From JANPLG01 sp964609085 (GTDB taxonomy: Bacteria; Armatimonadota; SYMT01): DNA of 64,000 bases. The notes under the pieces are model-generated. The model was not told where the DNA came from. It searched no databases and saw only the letters and a program-made list of their open reading frames with translations. The stretch covers positions 11,458 to 75,457 of the forward strand of contig CAZSRZ010000008.1 of NCBI GenBank assembly GCA_964609085.1, in the 5' to 3' direction. Shown in pieces: positions 54,369 to 62,763 of this stretch; position 1 is the stretch's first letter; every line of letters begins with the position of its first letter. The translations under genes and the position numbers were made by a program.

Positions 54369-57272
54369 ATGTCCGTCCAGTCCCGCCCCCGGCTCCTGGG
54401 AGCCACGCTGGTCGTCGGCGCGCTCGTCGCCGGCGCCCTTGCAGGCGCGGCCCGCCCCACTAATGCGGCAGCGGCCACGCACGTGGCAAAGAAGGAAGCC
54501 GATCGAGCGCTGGCCGGCTACGGCCGCCTGCCGCTGGCCTTCGAGCCTAATCTGGGTCAGGCGCCCGCGCAGGTCAATTACATGAGCCGCGGTGCCGGGT
54601 TTGGGGTCTATCTTCGGCCAACCACTGCCCTGTTGACGGTGCACGCTCGCACCCCGGGCCGCGGTCCGGCCACGGCAACCCGCAGCGCGGCGGTAGCCAT
54701 GGACCTCCTGGGCGGCAATCCGGCAGCCAGCGGGCAGGCCCTCGGCAAGCTTCCCGGGAAGGCGAATTACCTGATCGGCAAGAATCCGGCAAACTGGAAG
54801 ACCGACCTCGCCACTTTCCGACGCGTGCGCTTCGCCGAAGTTTATCGGGGCATCGCGGTCGACTACTACGGCAACGGCAGCTCGCTCGAGTACGACTTCA
54901 GGGTTGCGCCCGGTGCAGACCCCTCACGGATCCGCCTCTCGATGCGTGGGGCCAGGGACGTCCGGCTCGACTCCCGTGGGAATCTCGATATCGTGGTTCC
55001 GGGCGGCCTGATCCGTCAGCAGGCGCCGATCAGCTACCAGGATGTGAACGGAACGCGTCGGGCGGTGGCCTCGAAATTTGCGCTCGCTAAGAACGGCGAG
55101 GTGAGTTTCCGCCTCGGCAAGTATGATCGCAGCCGTCCTCTGATCATCGACCCATCCCTGGTCTTCGGGACCTACCTCGGCGGCACCGGGAAGGACGAGG
55201 GTCTCGGGATCGCCGTGGACGAGACGGGTAACTCCTACATCACGGGCTATACCGCCTCCACGGACTTCCGGAAGACGCGAGACGCCTTCGACACGAACGC
55301 GAACGGCGGCACGAACGCCTTCATCTCGAAGCTGAACAACCAGGGCTCCGCGCTGATCTACTCGACCTATCTCGGCGGCGATGGCGACGACATGGGGACC
55401 GGCATCCAAGTGTTCCGGAACCCGGCCGACGGCCTGGTGTACGCGGTCATCAGCGGATGCACGCTTTCGACAGACTTCCCAACCACAGCGAAGAACGCCT
55501 ACATCTCCGATGACCCGGATCTGGAACTCAACCCCGACGGCTCGGTGAAGACGAACCACTGGGACGCCTTCGTCACGGAGATCAACTCCAACGGCTCGTT
55601 CCTGATCTACAGCAGCTACTACGGCGGCGACCTTGACGACTGCGCCTACGGCGTCTCTCTGACGGACGGCACCTCCTTCTCCGCGAACGGCAGTGGCTTT
55701 CCGATCCGCGTGGCGGCGATCGCCGGGCAAACCTTCTCCACCGACCTGCCCACCACCGTCGGCACGTTCGACTCCACCTTGAATTCGGACACGGGCGATG
55801 CCTTCGCCGCAGCGTTCGCGCTATGGGAGGTTCGCGACGCGTCGTTCCTTTCCGGCACCTACTTTGGGGGGGGGCGGGTAGACATTGCCAATGGCGTGTT
55901 CCTCGATTCCGTTGGTCGGATCTACCTGGTGGGCTCAACCCGATCCACGGATCTCCCGATCTCAGCGGGTGCCCTCCAGCCGGAAGGTGACGAGGCCGGC
56001 ACGGCGTTCGTGGCGCGGATTGACGGCGTCGGCGGCACGCTTGCTCTGGGCTACTCCACCTACCTCGGCAGCCCCCACGACGGCCTCATCGAAGAGGGGC
56101 TCGGGATTGACGTGGACGGATCCGGCGAAGCCTACGTGGTTGGCGCGACCAACTCCGTGCTCTTCCCCACCACGGCGGGGGCCTATCAGCAGGATCTGAA
56201 GCTCGACTTCACCTCCAACCCCCTGGGCAACCCGACGATCGACGCGTTCTTCAGTCGCCTCAACTTCACGGGGACGACGCTCGTCTATTCAACCTTGCTC
56301 GGGGGCACAGCATCCGACGTTGCTCGCTCCGTCGCCATTGACGCCATCGGCGTCGCGCACATCACCGGCGACACGCAGTCGAACAACTTCCCCAGCAAGT
56401 TTTCCTTGTTCCGTCCGCGGGCCAACGCCGGCCAGGCGCTCTCCGACGTCTTCGTGGTCCACATCGATCCAACCCTGACCGGGACCGATGGGCTGCGATT
56501 TGGCACGTTCCTCGGGAGTCCGGGCCACGAGGTCGGCCGTTCCATCGCCGTGGACGAATGCGGGAATGACTACGTGACCGGCTACGTGGGGTTTGCCCAG
56601 TTCGCCGTGACCAATGGCTCGCTGGATGCTTCCTACAACGGCAAGGGCGATGCGTTCATCACGAAGATCACCCAGATGGCGATCTACAACCTGGACATCT
56701 CCCTGCAGACGCCCGAGACGGCTCGCGTCTTCTGGGATACGCCCTGTCCTGCGGATTCGGTGGTCGAATTCGGCCTGGATGAGGACTACGGCGGCACCGT
56801 TCGCAGTTCGGCGCTGGTTACTAGCCACGACGTGATGCTGACGGGTCTCGCCCCGAGCACCGAGTACCACTACCGCGTCAAGAGCATGACGGCCGATGGC
56901 ACCATCGTCGTCAGCCCGGATCGCACCTTCTTCACGGTCGGAGACGGAAGCCCCGTGGTGAAGGTCACCGTGGAGAGTCTCTACCGCCGCAGCACGGATG
57001 AGATCCACGTCCGGCTGACCTTCTTCAACGCCGGCCCAGGCGCAGCCAGTGGTGAAATCACCCGGGCTCGCTTGAAGGCGTTGAACAAGACGGCGCGCAC
57101 GCGAACCACGCTGCCACTCTTCTTCGGCACCCTGGGCGAAGGCGCCTCGAACACTGTCCGCATCCGCTTCCCCGGTTCGATCGGGAACAGCGGCATCAAG
57201 GCAAGGCTGCTACTCGAAGGCAACTTCGCCGGCAAGGAGTTCGGCAAGGTGCTTCGGTTCCGTCTGCCCTAG
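54369..57272 (+). CDS. Secreted SBBP-repeat beta-propeller protein with C-terminal FN3
   Basis: 967 residues from the ATG at 54369. Signal: LGATLVVGALVAGALAGAA. The N-terminal domain (LAFEPNLGQAPAQVNYMSRG, TYKTD-type NWKTDLATFRRVRFAEVYRG) is the conserved head of SBBP proteins. Then come about six to seven SBBP repeats (STYLGGTGKDEGLGIAVD-like: FGTYLGGTGKDEGLGIAVD, YSTYLGGDGDD, YSTYLGSPHDG, YSTLLGGTASD, FGTFLGSPGHE). Near ~770-860 is a purple-acid-phosphatase-like FN3 (SVVEFGLDEDYGG, GLAPSTEYHYRVKS). A final beta domain (VKVTVESLYRRS) ends the protein. Likely a surface or extracellular structural protein; no catalytic motif is visible. Confidence 0.9.
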   Translation: MSVQSRPRLLGATLVVGALVAGALAGAARPTNAAAATHVAKKEADRALAGYGRLPLAFEPNLGQAPAQVNYMSRGAGFGVYLRPTTALLTVHARTPGRGPATATRSAAVAMDLLGGNPAASGQALGKLPGKANYLIGKNPANWKTDLATFRRVRFAEVYRGIAVDYYGNGSSLEYDFRVAPGADPSRIRLSMRGARDVRLDSRGNLDIVVPGGLIRQQAPISYQDVNGTRRAVASKFALAKNGEVSFRLGKYDRSRPLIIDPSLVFGTYLGGTGKDEGLGIAVDETGNSYITGYTASTDFRKTRDAFDTNANGGTNAFISKLNNQGSALIYSTYLGGDGDDMGTGIQVFRNPADGLVYAVISGCTLSTDFPTTAKNAYISDDPDLELNPDGSVKTNHWDAFVTEINSNGSFLIYSSYYGGDLDDCAYGVSLTDGTSFSANGSGFPIRVAAIAGQTFSTDLPTTVGTFDSTLNSDTGDAFAAAFALWEVRDASFLSGTYFGGGRVDIANGVFLDSVGRIYLVGSTRSTDLPISAGALQPEGDEAGTAFVARIDGVGGTLALGYSTYLGSPHDGLIEEGLGIDVDGSGEAYVVGATNSVLFPTTAGAYQQDLKLDFTSNPLGNPTIDAFFSRLNFTGTTLVYSTLLGGTASDVARSVAIDAIGVAHITGDTQSNNFPSKFSLFRPRANAGQALSDVFVVHIDPTLTGTDGLRFGTFLGSPGHEVGRSIAVDECGNDYVTGYVGFAQFAVTNGSLDASYNGKGDAFITKITQMAIYNLDISLQTPETARVFWDTPCPADSVVEFGLDEDYGGTVRSSALVTSHDVMLTGLAPSTEYHYRVKSMTADGTIVVSPDRTFFTVGDGSPVVKVTVESLYRRSTDEIHVRLTFFNAGPGAASGEITRARLKALNKTARTRTTLPLFFGTLGEGASNTVRIRFPGSIGNSGIKARLLLEGNFAGKEFGKVLRFRLP

Positions 57273-57295
57273 CGCACTCGACCCCCCCATGGAGA

Positions 57296-57325
57296 CGGCA
57301 CGCTCCTCCGGGAGCGTGCCGTTTT
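57296..57325 (+). terminator. Rho-independent terminator after SBBP-repeat gene
   Basis: CGGCACGCTCC (57296-57306), TCCG loop, GGAGCGTGCCG (57311-57321), then TTTT (57322-57325) and CTCTTG. A perfect 11-bp stem with a short T run, 24 bp after the stop. Confidence 0.93.
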
Positions 57326-57430
57326 CTCTTGTCGGTTCCCCCCGAGGAAGCCGGCCCTGAACTCCGACGGTGTCAGCGACCACTGCACTCATGCGGGGTA
57401 GAGAGAAGATCAGCTTGGGGGGCGATTCCT

Positions 57431-57945
57431 ATGCGGCGGTGGATGGTGTGCGTCTGCGCAGTCCTTCTCCAACTCGGGCAGGCCCGGGGTAGTTCAGGCA
57501 CCGAACTCCGTGCCGCGGACCGGATTCTCAGCGGGTTTACTCTACGTACATCCCGGCCTATTGCCGTCCGAGACTCGCGTTCTGGCTACTACCTGATCCG
57601 AAGGGGTATGTGCGACGGCGGCCACCGGCACCTGGCCCTCGCCCCGGACCTCATCGCCCAGCGCGGCTACGACCTTCCCAGCCCATCCAAGATGCCGAGG
57701 AGCAGACTGGGCTACCTCGGCACGGCTCGAGGTTTGCGGATCGGACATACGCCGGAGCAGGTGCGACACCTGATGGGAACCCCGAGGTGGACGGGCGGCA
57801 GCCGCTATACTCCAAACGAGCGTGTCTGGACCTACCACCACCTGCGTGGGACCGAGAAGCAGGGGTCCGAACCCGCGTCCTGTTGCGATTCCGTCGCGGG
57901 GTGGTCACCGGCATCGAAATCGACCGGGACACGTTGCCCGGCTGA
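57431..57945 (+). pseudogene. BamE/SmpA-like exported protein gene with an apparent -1 frameshift
   Basis: The ATG at 57431 starts a short signal-like segment (RRWMVCVCAVLLQLGQARG). The protein then has LGTARGLRIGHTPEQVRHLMG and YTPNERVWTYHHLRG, the G-x-T-x-x-x-V-x-x-x-x-G pattern of the BamE/SmpA fold. Past about base 57870 this frame turns into Pro/Arg/Thr-rich text ending at 58009. The frame one base back gives RVLLRFRRGVVTGIEIDRDT then a stop at 57945, which is how the last strands of this fold normally read. I infer a missing base, from mutation or assembly error, near 57855-57880. If real, the gene is broken. Confidence 0.65.
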
Positions 57946-57995
57946 TGAGCCACGGACGGCCCGTGCGGCCGTCACTCCCGGGATCCGCGCCCGAC

Positions 57996-59153
57996 CTACG
58001 GCAGCGTGATTTTTCCCAGAATGGCCCGACGGCTGGCCCCCGTCGCCGTTGGGACGTTTCCACTCTCACCCCGTAACGTCCGATAGCCGAGAAGAGCAAA
58101 TGCCACGGCTTCCCTGGCTTCCGCCCGGAATCGCTGCGGCTCCGGTTTCAAGATCTGCGTCGGAGCCAGCGCCCGCTCCAAGCGACGGACCAGCTCGGGA
58201 TTCCTGGCACCACCCCCTCCCAGGACGACACCATCCACCTGCGGGAGCCACGCAGCGTAACCCTGCCGGATCGACTCCACCGTGAATTGCGTCAGCGTCG
58301 AGACGAGATCCGGGCCGCGCAGACCCTCGGACCACAGGCCGGCAACCATTTCTGATCGAAACAGCTCCCGGCCGGTGCTTTTCGGGGGCGGCAGCAGAAA
58401 GTAGTGGTGCTGCATCAAGGCGGCCAGGACCGTGTGGTCTACCTTGCCGGCGGCGGCCAACCGGCCGTCCAGATCGCAGCGAAGCGAACCTCCCGAGGCA
58501 AGCTCCGCGGCCCGATCAATGAGGCAGTTTGCCGGACCCGTGTCGAACGCGCGCACCTGATCCAACGTCCCGGACGGCGCGAGGTAGGTGACGTTGCCGA
58601 TGCCGCCCAGGTTCTGAACCGCCCGGGACTCGGTTGGATGCGTGAGCAGCAGGAAGTCGGCCAACGGGACGAGTGGGGCACCGTGCCCGCCGAGAGCCAT
58701 GTCTTGCTGGCGAAAGTCAGAGACGACCGGCAGGGCCAGCCGCGCAGCAATTCTTGCCGCCTCGCCGATCTGCAGGGTTGCCCCGATGGATTCCTGGGCA
58801 CCGGGGGGGATGTGCCAGACTGTCTGCCCATGGGACGCCACAAAACTGGGTCGGTGCCCGAGCCTCTGCAGTGCCAGGCCGATCCCCTGCCCCGCCTCGG
58901 CAAAGACCTCGCCCACCCGGCCATTCAGTCGGCACAACGAGGAAACCGAGAGGCGGTCTTCGAAGGCGGCAAAGAGATCTCGACGCACATCCGGCGGGTA
59001 GGGATGACTCTCAAACTGGAGCAGCAGCGGCATCCCGTCCGCGGGAAACAGGACCCCGGCGGCATCGATGCCATCGGCGGAGGTCCCGGACATCAGCCCG
59101 ATCCCGACGCAGGCATCTGCGTGCCAGGCTCCCGGCAGGCCGGCCGGGCTCAA
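57996..59153 (-). CDS. anmK: Anhydro-N-acetylmuramic acid kinase
   Basis: 385 residues from a TTG at 59153 that overlaps the stop of murQ as TTGA. Landmarks: GIGLMSGTSADGIDAA, SHGQTVWHIPPG, QIGEAARIA, NLGGIGNVTYLAPSG, FDTGPANCLIDRAA and VVLGGGGARNPEL. It phosphorylates anhydroMurNAc from peptidoglycan turnover to MurNAc-6-phosphate, which MurQ then converts to GlcNAc-6-phosphate. Complete, and of normal length. The unusual start codon and coupling to murQ suggest lower, linked expression. Confidence 0.96.
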   Translation of the reverse strand: MSPAGLPGAWHADACVGIGLMSGTSADGIDAAGVLFPADGMPLLLQFESHPYPPDVRRDLFAAFEDRLSVSSLCRLNGRVGEVFAEAGQGIGLALQRLGHRPSFVASHGQTVWHIPPGAQESIGATLQIGEAARIAARLALPVVSDFRQQDMALGGHGAPLVPLADFLLLTHPTESRAVQNLGGIGNVTYLAPSGTLDQVRAFDTGPANCLIDRAAELASGGSLRCDLDGRLAAAGKVDHTVLAALMQHHYFLLPPPKSTGRELFRSEMVAGLWSEGLRGPDLVSTLTQFTVESIRQGYAAWLPQVDGVVLGGGGARNPELVRRLERALAPTQILKPEPQRFRAEAREAVAFALLGYRTLRGESGNVPTATGASRRAILGKITLP

Positions 59154-60076
59154 GCTGTCTCCTCCCCTGCCGGGCTGACGCCGTGCAGCACGCGGCGCAA
59201 CATCCCGCCTGCCTGCTCTAGTCGGGCACGGGCCTCGTCAGCCCCCCATCCTGTCCGGCCGACGAGGATCGCGAGCTTCACATCCCACCCACAGGTCTCC
59301 AGCAGCTCCCCCGCTCGCTCCCCATCGCATCCCACAACCGAAACCACCAGCCGCACCGCACGGTCCACCAGCTTGTGGTTCGTCGCCCGCACGTCCACCA
59401 TCAGATTGCCGTAGGTCTTGCCCAGCCGGACCATGGCCATGGTCGACAGCATGTTCAGGACGAGCTTCTGTGCTGTGCCGCTCTTCATGCGAGTGGAGCC
59501 GCTGACCGGCTCCGGTCCCACGACCGGCGCGATGACCACGTCTACGCGAGTCGACAACTCGCTGCCGGGGTTGGTGGTGACCCCGACCGTCGCGGCACCG
59601 CGGGCCCGAGCCTCTGCGATCGCCCCCAGCACGAACGGGGTTCGCCCGCTGGCCGCGATGCCGCAGACGGTGTCTCCTTCCGACACCTGCACCGCTGCGA
59701 TCGCCGCGGCTCCCTGGCGAGGGTCATCTTCAGCGCCCTCGATGCTCGTTCGCAAGGCTCGATCCCCACCGGCGATGATCGCCATTACACGATCAGCGGG
59801 CATCCCGAAGGTCGGCGGAATCTCGGACGCATCCAGGCAGCCCAGCCGTCCGCTGGTCCCGGCGCCGACGTAGATCAGGCGTCCACCGAGGCGCAGCGAG
59901 TGCTCGATCAGCTCCACGGCCCTGGCTATGCTCGGTATCACCGCTCGCACGGCCGCCGGGACCGACTGATCCTCGTCGTTCAGCCGCTCCAGAGCCTCCG
60001 CCACCGGCAGCAGGTCCAGATCTGCCGTGTGGGTGTTCACCTGCTCGGTCACCAACTCTCCCAGCAGCACGCCCAC
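59150..60076 (-). CDS. murQ: N-acetylmuramic acid 6-phosphate etherase
   Basis: 308 residues from a GTG at 60076 (GGGAGGAG just upstream; a GTG at 60070 is equally possible). The SIS-domain signature reads LIYVGAGTSGRLGCLDASE followed by IPPTFG. Others: LNDEDQSVP, GIAASGRTPFVLGA, GSTRMKSGTAQKLVLNMLST and YGNLMVDVRATNHKL. It cleaves the D-lactyl ether of MurNAc-6-phosphate during cell-wall recycling. With anmK it forms a recycling operon. Its start is 45 bp from the CIRCE at 60121-60147, which is palindromic and could affect this gene too. Confidence 0.96.
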   Translation of the reverse strand: MGVLLGELVTEQVNTHTADLDLLPVAEALERLNDEDQSVPAAVRAVIPSIARAVELIEHSLRLGGRLIYVGAGTSGRLGCLDASEIPPTFGMPADRVMAIIAGGDRALRTSIEGAEDDPRQGAAAIAAVQVSEGDTVCGIAASGRTPFVLGAIAEARARGAATVGVTTNPGSELSTRVDVVIAPVVGPEPVSGSTRMKSGTAQKLVLNMLSTMAMVRLGKTYGNLMVDVRATNHKLVDRAVRLVVSVVGCDGERAGELLETCGWDVKLAILVGRTGWGADEARARLEQAGGMLRRVLHGVSPAGEETA

Positions 60077-60087
60077 CGGCTCCTCCC

Positions 60088-60117
60088 TTGATTGCGCTCC
60101 GAACCGCCTGCTATACT
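60088..60117 (+). promoter_or_regulatory. Promoter of the zinc-ribbon/galTK operon
   Basis: TTGATT (60088-60093), 18-nt spacer, TATACT (60112-60117). The CIRCE operator starts 4 nt after the -10, so HrcA would block initiation. Confidence 0.65.
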
Positions 60118-60120
60118 CTG

Positions 60121-60147
60121 TTGGCACTCGTGCCCACAGAGTGCTAA
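60121..60147 (+). promoter_or_regulatory. CIRCE operator upstream of FmdB-like gene, galT and galK
   Basis: TTGGCACTC (60121-60129), 9-nt spacer, GAGTGCTAA (60139-60147), identical in both arms to the groESL operator 15 kb away. It sits in the gap between divergent murQ and the FmdB-like gene. Confidence 0.95.
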
Positions 60148-60219
60148 CTTGAGACAACCGCCGGTCGGGTCGGGCAGCCAATTCTAACCCGGTGTCGGTG
60201 GGAAGGTAGAGTCGAACCC

Positions 60220-60579
60220 GTGCCTACGTATGTCTATGCCTGCCGCAACTGCGACGCTCGGACGGAAGTCCGCCAGCGCATTTCCGACGAGCCGTTGAAG
60301 GTCTGCACGGAGTGCCAGGGTGAGTTGCGCCGCGTTCTTTTCGCCCCAGCGGTTGTTTACAAGGGCGCAGGATTCTACACTACGGACTACAAGAACGGCG
60401 GCTCGCGGACCCCTGGCGACGAGGCACCGAAGACCGAGGAATCGGCGAAACCGACCCCGGGTGAGTCAACTCGGAGCGAGGCAACTCCGGCCGAAAGCAA
60501 GCCGGCTACACCTGCCGCGGGGGATTCGGCTCCTCCGAAGTCGACCACTGCGGACTCCGCCTCGTCCCCGACGAAGTAG
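60220..60579 (+). CDS. FmdB-family zinc ribbon protein
   Basis: 119 residues from a GTG at 60220. The first ~55 residues are the FmdB/CxxC-CxxC zinc ribbon: MPTYVYACRNCDARTEVRQR, then VCTECQGELRRVLFAPAVV. After KGAGFYTTDYKNGG there is a low-complexity Glu/Pro/Thr/Ser/Ala tail to the end. These small proteins are widespread and of unclear role; the name comes from a gene next to formamidase. Its place directly after a CIRCE promoter makes it a predicted heat-shock gene. galT starts 12 bp after the stop. Confidence 0.9.
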   Translation: MPTYVYACRNCDARTEVRQRISDEPLKVCTECQGELRRVLFAPAVVYKGAGFYTTDYKNGGSRTPGDEAPKTEESAKPTPGESTRSEATPAESKPATPAAGDSAPPKSTTADSASSPTK

Positions 60580-60591
60580 CCGGCCGGCGGG

Positions 60592-61575
60592 ATGTCGGAA
60601 CTGCGCTGGCACCCACTGCTTCGGGAATGGGTGATCACGGCGACGGAGCGGCAGGATCGCACATTCTTGCCACCGCCCGGTTTCTGCCCGCTCTGTCCGC
60701 GTGGTCCGGGTGACACGATCGGGGAGCTCCCGCTTGCCGACTTCGGCATCGCCGTCTTCGAGAATCGCTTCCCGAGCCTGAGACCGGACGCGCCGCCGCC
60801 GGCCGTTACGGGCACCTCGCTCTCCCCGGTGCGACCTGCGGATGGCGCGTGTGAGGTCGTCGTCTACTCGCCCAGCCACGATGCCTCCCTCATCTCCATC
60901 GGCGTGGATGGAATTGAGGAGCTGATCTGGGTGTGGCGGGACCGCTACACGGATCTCGGCAGCCGGCCGGAAGTGGATTACGTCTACATCTTCGAGAACC
61001 GTGGCGAAGCGATTGGCGTCACCCTGCACCATCCGCACGGCCAAATCTACGCCTTCCCCTTCGTCCCACCGCGCGAGGAACGCGAACTGGAGTCGCTGGC
61101 GCAACACCGGGCGGGGACCGGCGGCTGTCTGGTCTGTGACGTGGTCGCGGAAGAAGTGCGGGCCGAGACTCGCGTCATTGCCTCGACGGCCGACTTCGTG
61201 GCCGCCATCCCCTTCTTCGCACGCTGGCCCTATGAGGTCCACGTATGGCCCAGGCAGCATCGCGCCTCATTGAAGGAGCTCACCGCCGATGAGATTCGCA
61301 GCCTGGCTGCGATCCTGCACGAGGTCGTGGCCCGCTACGACGGGCTCTGGCAGCGTCCGATGCCGTACATGATGATCGTGAAGCAGTTGCCGACAGACGG
61401 GCGGGACCCGGAACTTGACCACCTGCGGATCGAGTTCTACCCGCCGATGCGCACGGAGCAGAAGCTGAAGTACCTGGCGGGCGTGGAGAGCGGTGCCGGC
61501 TGCTTCATCAACGACACCCTCGCCGAAGCAAAGGCAGCCGAGTTGCGTGGGGTCATCCTCGGTCCGGCCGAATGA
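60592..61575 (+). CDS. galT: Galactose-1-phosphate uridylyltransferase
   Basis: 327 residues. The N-terminal zinc motif FCPLCP, the segment VVVYSPSHDASL, and the active site LHHPHGQIYAFP (nucleophile in the HPH, about residue 149) identify GalT; a second metal-binding region with CLVCDVVAEE follows. The C-terminal LKYLAGVESGAGCFINDTL is typical. It exchanges UDP between glucose and galactose in the Leloir pathway. It overlaps galK by 4 bp (ATGA). No galE is next to it. Confidence 0.96.
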   Translation: MSELRWHPLLREWVITATERQDRTFLPPPGFCPLCPRGPGDTIGELPLADFGIAVFENRFPSLRPDAPPPAVTGTSLSPVRPADGACEVVVYSPSHDASLISIGVDGIEELIWVWRDRYTDLGSRPEVDYVYIFENRGEAIGVTLHHPHGQIYAFPFVPPREERELESLAQHRAGTGGCLVCDVVAEEVRAETRVIASTADFVAAIPFFARWPYEVHVWPRQHRASLKELTADEIRSLAAILHEVVARYDGLWQRPMPYMMIVKQLPTDGRDPELDHLRIEFYPPMRTEQKLKYLAGVESGAGCFINDTLAEAKAAELRGVILGPAE

Positions 61576-62762
61576 GCGCCGACCCGCTGACCGATCGCCT
61601 GTCCGCAGCGTTCGCCATGCGCTTTCCGGGGGAACCCCCGTCAGTGCTGGGGCGGGCGCCCGGGCGGGTCAACCTCATCGGTGAGCACACCGACTATAAC
61701 CATGGCTTTGTTCTCCCCATCGCCATTGAGCGAGAGACGCAGGCCCTCGTCCGCCCGCGACGGGACGGCCGTTACCGTTTCCACGCCCTCGACTTCGGCA
61801 GCGACCACGAATTCTCGGTGGAACGGTGCGAGCCGGATTCCAGCCAGGGATGGACTGCCTACGTCTGCGGAGTTGTCGGCCTGCTCGCCGAGGCCGGCAT
61901 CCCCACGCCGGGCGCGGATGTCGTGGTGGGCGGGACGGTACCAATCGGGTCCGGCCTTAGTTCCTCCGCATCTCTGGAGACGGCTGTCGGAATCGCTCTC
62001 GCAGGTGAGCGGATGAGTCGCATTGCTCTGGCGAAGCTGGGCCAGCAGGTGGAGTGGCGATTTGCGGGCGTTCGGTGTGGGATCATGGACCAGTTCATCT
62101 CTTGCCTCGGCCGCCGAGGGACGGCTCTCCTCCTCGATTGCGCGTCGCTCGAACACCAGTGGATTCCCTTCGACGACAGCGGCGTCGCGCTGGTGATCAC
62201 CGACTCGCGCCAGAGCCGCGAGCTGGCGGCCAGCGCCTACAACACCCGCCGGGCGGAGTGCGAGGCAGCGGTAGCTCACTTTCAAGGATCGCTGCCGTAC
62301 GTCGCCTCCCTGCGCGACATCAGCATCGCCGACCTGGAGGCACACGCCGATGGTCTGGATCCCGCGGCGCTTCGCCGGGCTCGACACGTGGTGACGGAAA
62401 ACGCCCGGGTGCTGGAGGCGTGCCGACACCTACGCGCCGGCGACATGGTCGGGTTGGGCGGGGTGATGCGCCGGGCCCACGTGAGTCTCCGCGACGACTA
62501 CGAGGTCAGCTCGCCCGCCATCGAGGCGCTCATCACCGCTGCGAACAGCGGGGCGGAGTGTCTGGGCACCCGGCTGACCGGGGCCGGCTTCGGCGGCTGC
62601 ACCGTCAGCCTGGTCCGGCGAGGTGCTGTCCCGCGCTTCCAGGCACATGTTGCGGCCACTTTCGAGAGGGAGGTCGGCGTCTGCCCGCACTTCTACGCCT
62701 CGTCGCCAGCCGAGGGGGCAAGCCACCGAGCGGTCCCGCCTTGGGGTGCAGTACCTCGGTAG
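61572..62762 (+). CDS. galK: Galactokinase
   Basis: 396 residues. GHMP-kinase landmarks: GRVNLIGEHTDYNHGFVLP (galactokinase signature, ~31-49), VPIGSGLSSSASLETAVG (phosphate-binding loop), GVRCGIMDQFISCLG (catalytic Asp), and TGAGFGGCTVSLVRRG near the C-terminus. It phosphorylates galactose at C1. Translational coupling to galT is strong. The C-terminal ~25 residues (EGASHRAVPPWGAVPR) extend slightly past the usual end. Predicted to be co-transcribed from the CIRCE promoter. Confidence 0.96.
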   Translation: MSADPLTDRLSAAFAMRFPGEPPSVLGRAPGRVNLIGEHTDYNHGFVLPIAIERETQALVRPRRDGRYRFHALDFGSDHEFSVERCEPDSSQGWTAYVCGVVGLLAEAGIPTPGADVVVGGTVPIGSGLSSSASLETAVGIALAGERMSRIALAKLGQQVEWRFAGVRCGIMDQFISCLGRRGTALLLDCASLEHQWIPFDDSGVALVITDSRQSRELAASAYNTRRAECEAAVAHFQGSLPYVASLRDISIADLEAHADGLDPAALRRARHVVTENARVLEACRHLRAGDMVGLGGVMRRAHVSLRDDYEVSSPAIEALITAANSGAECLGTRLTGAGFGGCTVSLVRRGAVPRFQAHVAATFEREVGVCPHFYASSPAEGASHRAVPPWGAVPR

Positions 62763-62763
62763 A

